From: Blastocatellia bacterium
GTDB taxonomy: Bacteria > Acidobacteriota > Blastocatellia > Chloracidobacteriales > Chloracidobacteriaceae
DNA: 64,000 nucleotides
NCBI GenBank assembly: GCA_019695185.1
Contig: JAIBAN010000035.1
Span: 1 to 64,000, forward strand
Direction of reading: 5' to 3'
This document shows, in pieces, positions 1 to 7,551 of this stretch; position 1 is the first letter of the stretch, and every line of letters starts with the position of its first letter. A program made the translations under genes and the position numbers. Below the pieces are notes generated by a model. The model was not told the DNA's origin. It did not search any database and saw nothing but the letters and a program-made list of their open reading frames with translations.

Positions 1-77
1 GTCCATATGGACTGCGCTCCCATTTTGTTTGACTGCCTTGCAGGTTCGTACCCTCTTTTTTTACCTCTTTAGAGATA

Positions 78-1121
78 TTATCCCTTTTTTTGCCAAACTG
101 CGCCGGGACCACGCCCGACACAAACAACGTGGCCTTGAACCTTGAGTGATTGAAGCACTCGTCGTATCAACTCGCGGCTCACTCCGGGCGCAGCACGTTC
201 AACATCTGAAACTGTGAACGCCAGCGGTAGTGAGCCAAGGGCTGCTGCAACCAACTCGGTTTTCGAACCGCGCGGGGAAGCAGTCCGCCCAACCCGGTCC
301 TCAAATTCTTTGTATGCCAGTTTCAAAATATACAGAGAGTATTGAATAAATGGCCAAGGGTCATGGGTGCCTTCATGCCATCGCTGCGAGCTTTGCTCAA
401 GAGTTTCATAATATCGGTTTTTGTTTTGCTCAATCAGACGCTCAAGACTGATATATCGCCCAACTTCGTAACCAAGCTGATAGCTTTGTAAGAGGGAAAG
501 CAGTCGGGAAACGCGCCCATTTCCATCTCGGAACGGGTGAATACACAGGAAATCAAGGTTGAATGCCGCCAAAGCTACCAGTGGATGAATCCATCGTTCA
601 GTAAGGCAATTTTGCCAAAGTGCCACCAGTTGCTCCATGCCAGCTACGGTGTCAGTGGCTTTGACTGTTTGAAAACGGACTCGCTGGCGTCCATCAGGGT
701 AGCGTTCAATGATGTCGGTATCGGTTTGTTTGAATTGACCGGCATCGCCAATCTCACCCCGTGAAAGCCGGTGTAATTGTTGAATCAAATCAATGGTAAG
801 AGAGAGTTGGGTTCCTTTGGTATGAATGAAATCGAGTGCCTTCCGATAGCCGCGAATTTCCTCTTCATCCCGGTCAACCAGCAAGCTCTTTCCAAAAAGA
901 ACCGTTCCAATCCGATGGTGGTCTATTTCCACACCTTCAATCCGATTCGATGAAACCGCGCTTTCAATCAGAGCGTGTTCGCGGAGAACTTTAAGTTTTT
1001 GTGGTGACTGATGGGTAAATAACTCTTGCTTGCCGCGCGCTTCTCCTAAATCGGCCAGATGCCAGCTTACGGGAACCGGTACGCCAGCCACACCATTTTT
1101 GAATTGAAGAAGGGTTTTCAT
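78..1121 (-). CDS. Fic-domain protein (likely AMP transferase)
   Basis: Fic proteins transfer AMP or related groups from nucleotides to hydroxyl side chains of target proteins. The catalytic loop HPFRDGNGR is at residues 195-203 of the 347-aa product, with the catalytic His and nucleotide-binding residues intact. An S-x-x-x-E-G inhibitory motif lies at about 58-63, upstream of the Fic core, so the enzyme carries its own inhibitory helix (class II type) and needs no separate antitoxin. The C-terminal ~50 residues resemble a winged helix. The ATG at 1121 is chosen because it follows the trpA stop by 4 nt; a longer reading frame from 1199 would lie inside trpA. It is the last gene of the trp operon. 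Its target is unknown. Confidence 0.9.
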   Translation of the reverse strand: MKTLLQFKNGVAGVPVPVSWHLADLGEARGKQELFTHQSPQKLKVLREHALIESAVSSNRIEGVEIDHHRIGTVLFGKSLLVDRDEEEIRGYRKALDFIHTKGTQLSLTIDLIQQLHRLSRGEIGDAGQFKQTDTDIIERYPDGRQRVRFQTVKATDTVAGMEQLVALWQNCLTERWIHPLVALAAFNLDFLCIHPFRDGNGRVSRLLSLLQSYQLGYEVGRYISLERLIEQNKNRYYETLEQSSQRWHEGTHDPWPFIQYSLYILKLAYKEFEDRVGRTASPRGSKTELVAAALGSLPLAFTVSDVERAAPGVSRELIRRVLQSLKVQGHVVCVGRGPGAVWQKKG

Positions 1122-1125
1122 GGTG

Positions 1126-1932
1126 TTACGAACCGACTTTACCGGTGGCCGCCACCATGTTCCGCAAGAAACCGGAAAGCGCCACCGCTTCGTTCCCACG
1201 GTTTTCGCGGATAACCTGGATGATTTTTGAACCCGTAATCACGCCGTCCGCGCCCAGCTTGCACATGGTTTGGGCATGTTCGGGCGAAGAGATGCCAAAC
1301 CCGATACAGAGTGGCAGGTCCGAAACCCGGTGGGCCCGTTCCAGCAAATCCTGCAAACTTGTGTCGTACCGTTCGTCCGTTCCGGTAATTCCCAACCGTG
1401 AAACGACATAGAGAAATCCGTCGGCTTCCTGGGCAATCAGACGGAGCCGTTCGTCACTTGTGAGCGGGGAGATAATACAAATCGGAGCAATTCCTGCTGC
1501 CCGTGCCTGGGCAAACGTCTGGTTTTCGGCATCAGGCGGCAAATCGGCAATCAGAACCCCATCCACTCCGACAGCCGCAGCCTCACGGAAAAAAGCCTCT
1601 CCGCCTTTGGCCATGACCATATTGAAATAGACCAGCAGACCAATCGGAATCTCCGCATCAAATTCACGGATTTCCCGAATCAGTTCAAAGGCATCCCGGA
1701 CCCGAAAACCGCTGTTGAGGGTTTCAAGAGCAGCTTCCTGCACCACCGGACCATCGGCCACCGGGTCACTGAAAGCCAAGCCGAGTTCAAGTGCCGTGGC
1801 ACCGTTGGCAATCATCACCTGGATGGTTTCGAGACAGGTTTCCCGGTTCGGCCAGCCCAGCAGGGTGAATGGGATAAAGGCTTTTTGCCCGTTTTCGCGG
1901 AGGTGTTGAAAGCGGTGTGTATATCTGTTCAT
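1126..1932 (-). CDS. trpA: Tryptophan synthase alpha subunit
   Basis: TrpA cleaves indole-3-glycerol phosphate to indole and glyceraldehyde 3-phosphate and channels indole to TrpB. The product is 268 aa, normal for the family. The catalytic pair is visible as Glu49 and Asp60 (LELGLAFSDPVADGP), at the same numbers as in E. coli. The start is the ATG at 1932. A longer frame to 2028 would only add residues translated from the TCAGTCC array. The array ends about 8 nt before the ATG, so no Shine-Dalgarno sequence is visible. The gene is separated from the upstream His-motif gene by a 200-bp inverted-array element and followed after 4 nt by fic. Confidence 0.95.
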   Translation of the reverse strand: MNRYTHRFQHLRENGQKAFIPFTLLGWPNRETCLETIQVMIANGATALELGLAFSDPVADGPVVQEAALETLNSGFRVRDAFELIREIREFDAEIPIGLLVYFNMVMAKGGEAFFREAAAVGVDGVLIADLPPDAENQTFAQARAAGIAPICIISPLTSDERLRLIAQEADGFLYVVSRLGITGTDERYDTSLQDLLERAHRVSDLPLCIGFGISSPEHAQTMCKLGADGVITGSKIIQVIRENRGNEAVALSGFLRNMVAATGKVGS

Positions 1933-1938
1933 AAAGTT

Positions 1939-2150
1939 AAAAGGACTGAGGACTGAGGACTGAGAACAAGGCCAGGACTGAGGACTTTTTTTAAGGACTG
2001 AGGATTGAGGACTGAGAATTTTCATCAAAAACCAGGGTTGTATAATTTTGCCATGTCTAACCCAGGAAAAACTCAGCCCTCAGTCCTCAGTCCTCAGTCC
2101 TGGCCTTGTCCTCAGTCCTCAGTCCTTAAAAAAAGTTCTCAGTCCTCAAG
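1939..2150. repeat. Paired inverted TCAGTCC heptamer arrays (element A)
   Basis: The left arm (about 1941-2016) is built from GGACTGA units and the right arm (about 2071-2149) from TCAGTCC units, around a ~55-bp unique loop. Both arms carry the same two interruptions, TGGCCTTG and TTAAAAAAAG, but in swapped order when compared in the same orientation. The right arm supplies the last codons and the TGA stop of the 2139-2600 gene. Confidence 0.9.
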
Positions 2151-2600
2151 AAATGATTTGATGTCCGGTGGCACATAGGTGCGCCGGGCTTCGACGGAAA
2201 ACAGCACTTCACGGCTGTAGTAATGCAGCGGCAGCGACCGGTCGCCGAATTCAATGACCTTGTGGGCAAGTTCGACCAGTGGTGTGGCCGGGTCTTCCTT
2301 GGCCAGAAAGAGGTTGCGGACTGCCCAAATCCAAAAGATGGTGATGGTTTCGTGATAGCCGCTGGTGTCGGTGTTTTTACCGCCCACGGCTTCGTTGTAG
2401 CGTTTGATGTTTTCCCGAACGGTCACTGTCGTTTCGGGCTCTGTGGTGCGCAGGACGTACCAGAGCGCCATGACCATGTGTGCGCCGTGGGTCCAGCGTT
2501 CTTTCGGCCAGGTTCCGGTTTCAAAACCGTGCATCAGGGCCGCAACATCTTCATCCGTATGAAGGGTGATTTCTTCGACAAAAGGTGCAGTGTGAGACAT
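2139..2600 (-). CDS. Conserved protein of unknown function with WTHxAH and GYHET motifs
   Basis: This 153-aa mostly helical protein has no signal peptide. I do not recognise a named family, but the motifs W-T-H-G-A-H (residues 36-41) and G-Y-H-E-T (81-85) look like conserved, possibly metal-binding His clusters. The ATG at 2600 is preceded by GGAG at good spacing; the longer frame to 2690 lacks this. It lies between trpB and trpA, which are normally adjacent and whose products form one complex. Its last three codons and stop come from repeat element A, so the native C-terminus may have been altered. No function is assigned. Confidence 0.75.
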   Translation of the reverse strand: MSHTAPFVEEITLHTDEDVAALMHGFETGTWPKERWTHGAHMVMALWYVLRTTEPETTVTVRENIKRYNEAVGGKNTDTSGYHETITIFWIWAVRNLFLAKEDPATPLVELAHKVIEFGDRSLPLHYYSREVLFSVEARRTYVPPDIKSFLED

Positions 2601-2612
2601 AAAAAAACTCCG

Positions 2613-2679
2613 TGTGCCATTGCGATTAAAGGGTTGAAAAATTTTTCGCTGTGCCACCCGGATTACCCGCAATGGCACA
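2613..2679. repeat. Perfect 12-bp inverted repeat in a 5' leader
   Basis: TGTGCCATTGCG at 2613-2624 is repeated in reverse complement at 2668-2679, 43 bp apart, between trpB and the next gene. In the transcript it would form a hairpin just upstream of the ribosome-binding site of the 2139-2600 gene. It has no tandem units, unlike the other spacer elements. Confidence 0.7.
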
Positions 2680-2703
2680 GGAAACCGCATGACACACGAC
2701 GTT

Positions 2704-3909
2704 TCAGCTTGTCAGATTGACAGACTGGCTTTGTTGGAAGGCGTTTTGTTGGTTCATGACTTGCTGCATGTCTTTGTCTCCTCGACCGGAGAGGTTTACT
2801 AAAAGAACGGTGTCGTTGGGAACTTCCCGCGCCAGCTTTTTCGCATACGCCAGAGCGTGCGCGCTTTCAAGCGCCGGAATGATGCCCTCCGACCGGGCCA
2901 GTTCATGAAAGGCGTCCAAAGCTTCCTGGTCGGTGGCCGATTCGTAGCGGGCCGCGCCGATGCTTTGCAGATACGCATGTTCAGGGCCAACCGACGGGTA
3001 ATCCAAGCCCGCCGAAATGCTGTACGTCTCGTGGATTTGCCCGTCTTCATCCTGCAAGAGCAGGCTTTTCATTCCGTGCAAACATCCCAAGGTTCCGCGT
3101 GCGAGCACCGCGCCGTGTTCGTGGGTGTCGAGGCCCTTGCCGGCTGGCTCTACGCCAATCGGTTTGACATGTTCGTCACCCAGAAACGCCGTAAAAATCC
3201 CAATGGCGTTGGAGCCGCCACCGACACAGGCAATCACGTAATCAGGAAGATGACCGATACGGTCCAGCATCTGCGCGCGGGCTTCGTCACCGATGACCCG
3301 CTGGAAAAATTTCACAAGTGTCGGGAACGGGTGCGGACCGGCGGCGGTTCCCAATAAATAATGGGTATGGCGCACATTTGTAATCCAGTCGCGGAGTGCT
3401 TCGTTAATGGCATCCTTGAGCGTGCGCGAACCACTTTTGACGGCATGGACCTTGGCTCCCAGCAGCCGCATCCGGAAGACGTTCGGTTGCTGGCGCGCCA
3501 TATCCACTTCGCCCATATAGACTTCGGTTTCAATCCCCAAGAGTGCCCCGGCCATTGCCGTGGCAACACCATGCTGACCGGCTCCGGTTTCGGCAATCAG
3601 CCGGGTTTTGCCCATCGCTTTGGCGAGCAGCGCCTGCCCTAGCGCATTGTTGGTTTTATGTGCGCCGCCGTGGAGCAGGTCTTCCCGTTTCAGAAAAATC
3701 TGCGCACCCCAGTTGGCCGACAGATTTTTGGCAAAATAAAGTGGCGTCGGACGCCCGGCAAAATTTGCCAGCAAATCGCGGAATTCCTGGAGAAAAGCGG
3801 CATCCTGGCTGAATGTGAGGAAGGCCGTCTCCAGTTCCTCAAGTGCCGGAATCAGTGTTTCCGGCACATACATGCCGCCAAATGTTCCGAAATGACCTTT
3901 TGATAGCAT
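2704..3909 (-). CDS. trpB: Tryptophan synthase beta subunit
   Basis: TrpB is the PLP enzyme that condenses indole with serine to give tryptophan. The product is 401 aa, the usual length. The PLP lysine is in HKTN at about Lys85, and GGGSNAIG is the phosphate-binding loop. The N-terminus ([12 protein letters not shown]) is typical of TrpB1 enzymes that pair with TrpA. The ATG at 3909 follows the uma2 stop by only 3 nt, so its translation probably depends on ribosomes finishing uma2. Confidence 0.97.
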   Translation of the reverse strand: MLSKGHFGTFGGMYVPETLIPALEELETAFLTFSQDAAFLQEFRDLLANFAGRPTPLYFAKNLSANWGAQIFLKREDLLHGGAHKTNNALGQALLAKAMGKTRLIAETGAGQHGVATAMAGALLGIETEVYMGEVDMARQQPNVFRMRLLGAKVHAVKSGSRTLKDAINEALRDWITNVRHTHYLLGTAAGPHPFPTLVKFFQRVIGDEARAQMLDRIGHLPDYVIACVGGGSNAIGIFTAFLGDEHVKPIGVEPAGKGLDTHEHGAVLARGTLGCLHGMKSLLLQDEDGQIHETYSISAGLDYPSVGPEHAYLQSIGAARYESATDQEALDAFHELARSEGIIPALESAHALAYAKKLAREVPNDTVLLVNLSGRGDKDMQQVMNQQNAFQQSQSVNLTS

Positions 3910-3912
3910 AAT

Positions 3913-4563
3913 TCACTTTTCTGATTCTGATTGTTTCAATGGTTCCCACAACCTGCGAACCTCAAACACCAATCCCGGCAAAACCGACTCGCCTGAAAGT
4001 GTTTCCGGATCGTCAAGGATTTCTATTTCCGCATTTGGGCGGTAGACAATCACCCGCTGTTCTTGCGGGTCAATCAACCATCCCAACTGCGCACCATTTT
4101 CGATGTATTCGACCATTTTGTTTTTAAGGCTTTTGAGCGAGTCGGTTGATGACCGAAGTTCCACCACAAAATCCGGGCAAAGCGGAAGGAATTTTTCACA
4201 CTCTTCATCCGTTAAGGCACTCAATCGTTCCTGGCTCACCCAGGACGCATCAGGTGAACGCATAGCTCCGTTTGGAAGCAGAAAACCAGCGGATGAATCA
4301 AACGCTTGGCCCAAGTTGTTTCCGAAAGCCCAAATCGCAAGCAAACCAGTTAATTTAGCATTCCGGTTTCCAGTGACTCCTCCAGTAGGCGGCATAATTT
4401 CAATGTCTCCTTGAAGATTGCGTTCAATTCGCCATTCCGCATTCAACTGGCAGAACTGGAATAAATAATCATTGTTTTTGAACGACTCAGGGCTATGCAG
4501 CACAATTGGCAGCGGAATAGCCACAGCGGTTTCCGGAGGTTCAAGTGCTGGTGTTGTACTCAT
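3913..4563 (-). CDS. Uma2 (DUF820) family protein, PD-(D/E)XK nuclease fold
   Basis: This 216-aa protein has the Uma2 signature: an N-terminal PPTGG region, PDASW around residue 115, and PDFVVELRSSTD about 30 residues later, followed by a Lys-rich helix. Family members adopt a restriction-endonuclease-like fold; most have no known substrate, and many genomes carry dozens of copies. A good ribosome-binding site (AAAGG) precedes the ATG at 4563. It sits inside the trp operon, 3 nt before trpB, so it is probably co-transcribed by position. Nothing links its activity to tryptophan synthesis. Confidence 0.85.
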   Translation of the reverse strand: MSTTPALEPPETAVAIPLPIVLHSPESFKNNDYLFQFCQLNAEWRIERNLQGDIEIMPPTGGVTGNRNAKLTGLLAIWAFGNNLGQAFDSSAGFLLPNGAMRSPDASWVSQERLSALTDEECEKFLPLCPDFVVELRSSTDSLKSLKNKMVEYIENGAQLGWLIDPQEQRVIVYRPNAEIEILDDPETLSGESVLPGLVFEVRRLWEPLKQSESEK

Positions 4564-4633
4564 CGGGGTATCCTTTCAAACTTCATTCAAACCAAATACC
4601 TTGTAAGTGCTCATTGGGCTAGCCTTTGAAAAT
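4559..4633 (-). repeat. Duplicated translation-initiation region upstream of uma2
   Basis: On the minus strand the 25 bp around the uma2 ribosome-binding site and ATG (4559-4583) recur with 20 of 25 matches about 50 bp upstream (4609-4633). The upstream copy opens a 12-codon reading frame beginning Met-Ser-Thr. This may be the remnant of a lost tandem uma2-like gene. Confidence 0.5.
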
Positions 4634-5050
4634 TTTTGGTTCAGCACGCTCTACGACAATTCTTTCATCAAATTGGTATTCACCCGACTGGCTCGTTGAA
4701 TAAGGAATATAAATATCGAAAATCTTTCCTGCCCTGTTTTCAACCCAAACCCAAAGGGCATTTATCTTCAAATTTAGATCATTGAATGTCAATTCAGATC
4801 GAACACAAACCCCAATTGAAATAACATTATTCTCTCTTGAAAACCCTTGATAATATTCTATTACCTCTTCATATACTTTCTCCTGGGAGGAGACTAAATC
4901 CTCTTTCTCAAACTCAAAGAGATCTATTACAATTTTATTATCAACCAACACTGCCCCAACCATTGACAACCCTCCGTTGGCAAGTCCATCGGTTGCTGTA
5001 ATTTCCAAAGCAGAATAAATGGCTTCAATTTCTTTTGGAAGCTCTGTCAT
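4619..5050 (-). CDS. Small soluble protein of unknown function
   Basis: This 143-aa acidic protein has no signal peptide or membrane segment and is not recognised. It is visibly richer in A and T than the surrounding trp genes and uses codons such as AAT, ATT and TTT more freely, which suggests recent acquisition. The predicted pattern is alternating strands with one helix; an immunity-type or small alpha/beta protein is possible but unsupported. It lies between trpF and uma2 on the same strand, in the middle of the operon. Its stop is followed immediately by the duplicated uma2 initiation region. Confidence 0.6.
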   Translation of the reverse strand: MTELPKEIEAIYSALEITATDGLANGGLSMVGAVLVDNKIVIDLFEFEKEDLVSSQEKVYEEVIEYYQGFSRENNVISIGVCVRSELTFNDLNLKINALWVWVENRAGKIFDIYIPYSTSQSGEYQFDERIVVERAEPKIFKG

Positions 5051-5145
5051 TTCAATCAGTTTAGTATTGAAAATTAATTGCCTGAATAATTTCGAATTTA
5101 TTTTATGAATTGACCAAGCCGAAATGCTATTGCTCTCGTTCCTTT

Positions 5146-5201
5146 CCCACAGTTTCGCTGCGCTTCACTGTGGGCTACGCTCTGTCACCTGCTTTGCAGG
5201 T
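5146..5201. repeat. Two adjacent hairpins at the trpF 3' end
   Basis: CCCACAGT at 5146-5153 pairs with ACTGTGGG at 5167-5174, and ACCTGC at 5187-5192 pairs with GCAGGT at 5196-5201. The second hairpin forms the last codons of trpF. The pair looks like a REP-type palindromic unit; no T-run follows in the direction of transcription. Confidence 0.6.
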
Positions 5202-5886
5202 TGAAGAAAAATGCTTTTACTTTCCTCTTGTCTTTCATCCCCGGAGCCTTTTCGACCCCGGAAGCCACGTCAATTCCAAACGGGTTGAGCCTTTCCGCCA
5301 CGGGTTTCACGTTTTCAGCCGTTAAGCCTCCGGCAAAAAAGTAATCTGGCAACTCGTTCTGTTTTCCCAGAAAATCCATTGCCTGGGCCAGCCATTCTGG
5401 ACTGGCACCGTGCTTGGGACGGTCAAAGAGCAAAAATTCAACCTTTGCGCGGTACAGTTCAATCACATCAGCCGTCAACTTCGGGCTGATTTCGAGTGCC
5501 TTGATAACCGGAACCGAAAACCCCAGGCATTCATCCGGGGTCTCGCAGCCATGCAGTTGCACATAATCAAACCCAATTGAACCAATACATTCCGTAACAA
5601 AATCACGTGCCTGATTGCGAAACACGCCGACAGTGCGGACCTTCCCGGCAACGCTGCGGACAATCTCCCGGGCCGTTTCAACCCGCACGGAACGCGGGCT
5701 TTCGGGCACGAGAATCAAACCCAGGAAATCGGCTCCGGCAGCCACTGCCATTTCTGCGTCGGAAAGGTTGGTAATGCCACAGATTTTAACCCTCAAGGAC
5801 TGAGGACTGAGGACTGAGGACATTTCAGGACTGAGGACTGAGGACTGAGGACTGAGCTTTTGGGTCTGCAAGTTTCGTTTATTCAT
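5185..5886 (-). CDS. trpF: Phosphoribosylanthranilate isomerase
   Basis: TrpF catalyses the Amadori rearrangement of phosphoribosylanthranilate, the third step from chorismate. The barrel starts at about residue 32 with RVKICGIT (catalytic Cys), and the catalytic Asp lies in LLFDRPKHG. The 233-aa frame is about 25 residues longer than usual because its N-terminus (residues 11-30) is translated from a TCAGTCC array. The ATG at 5886 is preferred: it has AAGG 8 nt upstream, both lying in the loop between the two arms. The ATG at 5823 and a TTG just before RVKICGIT are alternatives. The C-terminus runs into a palindromic hairpin. Confidence 0.93.
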   Translation of the reverse strand: MNKRNLQTQKLSPQSSVLSPEMSSVLSPQSLRVKICGITNLSDAEMAVAAGADFLGLILVPESPRSVRVETAREIVRSVAGKVRTVGVFRNQARDFVTECIGSIGFDYVQLHGCETPDECLGFSVPVIKALEISPKLTADVIELYRAKVEFLLFDRPKHGASPEWLAQAMDFLGKQNELPDYFFAGGLTAENVKPVAERLNPFGIDVASGVEKAPGMKDKRKVKAFFFNLQSR

Positions 5887-5945
5887 TTACGGAGCCTTAT
5901 TCCAAAGACAGACAACTCAGTCCTCAGTCCTCAGTCCTCAGTCCT
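5796..5945. repeat. Paired inverted TCAGTCC arrays (element B), overlapping trpF
   Basis: The left arm (5796-5857) contains two runs of GGACTGA; the right arm (5916-5945) is a run of TCAGTCC. The left arm lies inside the trpF reading frame. The loop carries the best ribosome-binding site and ATG of trpF. The right arm ends 5 bp from the stop codon of the upstream SDR gene. Confidence 0.9.
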
Positions 5946-5950
5946 GTTTG

Positions 5951-6766
5951 TTACCGGAGCACCTGCCCCCGCACGATTGCGTGAAAGAGCCAGTCCGGAG
6001 TCAACCGGCGCAACAACAGAATCATTCCGGAGCCGCCACCGGCTGTGTAGCGCAGTTTCCAGCTTCCATCGGTGGCAGCCCGGTAAATCACTTTGGCCAC
6101 ATAGTTGGGGGAATCCCCCGTGGTTCCGGCCCGCATCATGTTGGGCAAGGCTCGATTGGAAAATCCGTCATAAGCCGTCAGCCCCGGTTTTTTCATGATG
6201 TCCATCGAGCGTTCATAAAAATCGGTTTTGATTGCACCCGGCTCAATGATTTTGACCCGAATGTTGTGGGGACGCAGTTCGTACTGAAGCGATTCGGAAA
6301 ACCCTTCGACCGCCCATTTCGTCCCGTGATAAAGGCTGTACAACGGAAATGTAACCCGTCCGCCCATTGAAGCGACGTTAATGAGGACACCGCCCTTGTT
6401 TTCCCGGAAATGCGGCAATATCGCCCGCGTAACCTCCATCAGGCCAAACACGTTGGTGTCGTATTGCTTGCGAATCTGCTCCGGTGTGGAGGCTTCGAAG
6501 GCACCGACCAGACCGTATCCGGCATTATTGACCAGCACGTCAATCCGTCCGAATCGCTCAATGGTCTGGGCCAGTGCCCGCTGGATTGAAACCGGTTCCA
6601 ACACGTCAAGCTGTAAACACGCCACATTGGGCAACTGTGCCAAACTGGCTTCTTTGGCAGGGGTTCGCATGGTGGCTGCGACATTCCAGCCTTTTTCCTG
6701 AAAGTAAATGGCAGCGGCCTTGCCGATACCAGTGGACGCTCCGGTAATCAAAACGGTTTTGCTCAT
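5951..6766 (-). CDS. Short-chain dehydrogenase/reductase
   Basis: This 271-aa classical SDR has an N-terminal Rossmann fold with TGASTGIGKA (residues 7-16), the NNAG motif, and the catalytic Tyr and Lys in YHGTK. No membrane segment is apparent, but the C-terminus is hydrophobic and basic. The ATG at 6766 overlaps the trpC stop in ATGA, so translation is coupled to trpC; the longer frame to 6877 would lie inside trpC. The substrate cannot be read from the sequence. SDRs are not part of the known tryptophan pathway. Confidence 0.9.
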   Translation of the reverse strand: MSKTVLITGASTGIGKAAAIYFQEKGWNVAATMRTPAKEASLAQLPNVACLQLDVLEPVSIQRALAQTIERFGRIDVLVNNAGYGLVGAFEASTPEQIRKQYDTNVFGLMEVTRAILPHFRENKGGVLINVASMGGRVTFPLYSLYHGTKWAVEGFSESLQYELRPHNIRVKIIEPGAIKTDFYERSMDIMKKPGLTAYDGFSNRALPNMMRAGTTGDSPNYVAKVIYRAATDGSWKLRYTAGGGSGMILLLRRLTPDWLFHAIVRGQVLR

Positions 6767-7551
6767 ATGGTTGCGGGGGCTTTCTGTGCTGATGGGGTGG
6801 GCGTACTCAGTTCCCGCAGCATATCTGAAAGATTGCCGGATTGCATGAGTGCCGTCCCAATCAAAAACCGCGAACAATACGGCAAAAGCGAATCAATCTC
6901 CGCACGGGTGCCAATTCCGCTGGCGGAAATGGTGCAAACGCCAGGCGGAATGAGCTTTGCCAGTCGTTTGGTGGTTTCGAGCGAAATTTCAAAAGTGGCA
7001 AGGTCACGATTGTTCACCAGCAGCACGTCCGGGCCAAGTTTCAAGGCCCGTTCCAGTTCCGGCTCGTTTTGAATTTCAACCACCGGCGTCATGCCAAACT
7101 TCTTAATTTCAAAGAACAGGTTCCGCAGTTCCACATCGGTGAGAATTTTCACAATCAGCAGCACTGCTTCTGCACCAGCCTGCCGGGCATCGGGAACCTG
7201 CACGGGGTCGAGAATAAAATCCTTGCAGAGAACCGGATGCGGGGAATTGCGCACGACTTCCGCAAGTAATTCCAGGCTGCCCGAAAAATATTTTTGGTCG
7301 GTCAAGACGGAAATCGCCGCTGCATAGCGGTTGTAATGTTCCAAAAGCTCCCGGACATCAAACGCTTCTTTCAAAACACCTGCCGCCGGTGACTTCGGTT
7401 TGATTTCCGTGATGAGTTTAATGCCGTCACCAGCCAGGGCACTCACAAACGAGCCAGCCGCAAACGGTACTTCACTGACAGCCGGAAATGCTTTCCGCAC
7501 AGCAATTTCCGTGCGCTTATGGGCTACGATTTCAGCGAGTTTGGAATTCAT
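6763..7551 (-). CDS. trpC: Indole-3-glycerol phosphate synthase
   Basis: TrpC closes the indole ring by decarboxylating and cyclising the TrpF product. The 262-aa single-domain barrel (not fused to TrpF) has the usual landmarks: EIKPKSPAAG with the catalytic Lys, LTDQKYFSGS, CKDFI and LVNNRDL. The ATG overlaps the trpD stop by 4 nt (ATGA), and its own stop overlaps the SDR start in the same way. These three genes are therefore translationally coupled. Confidence 0.97.
   Translation of the reverse strand: MNSKLAEIVAHKRTEIAVRKAFPAVSEVPFAAGSFVSALAGDGIKLITEIKPKSPAAGVLKEAFDVRELLEHYNRYAAAISVLTDQKYFSGSLELLAEVVRNSPHPVLCKDFILDPVQVPDARQAGAEAVLLIVKILTDVELRNLFFEIKKFGMTPVVEIQNEPELERALKLGPDVLLVNNRDLATFEISLETTKRLAKLIPPGVCTISASGIGTRAEIDSLLPYCSRFLIGTALMQSGNLSDMLRELSTPTPSAQKAPATI

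Noticed and set aside
78-1199. Fic as toxin of a two-gene toxin-antitoxin pair
   Set aside because: The inhibitory motif is inside the Fic protein itself and no small antitoxin gene adjoins it.
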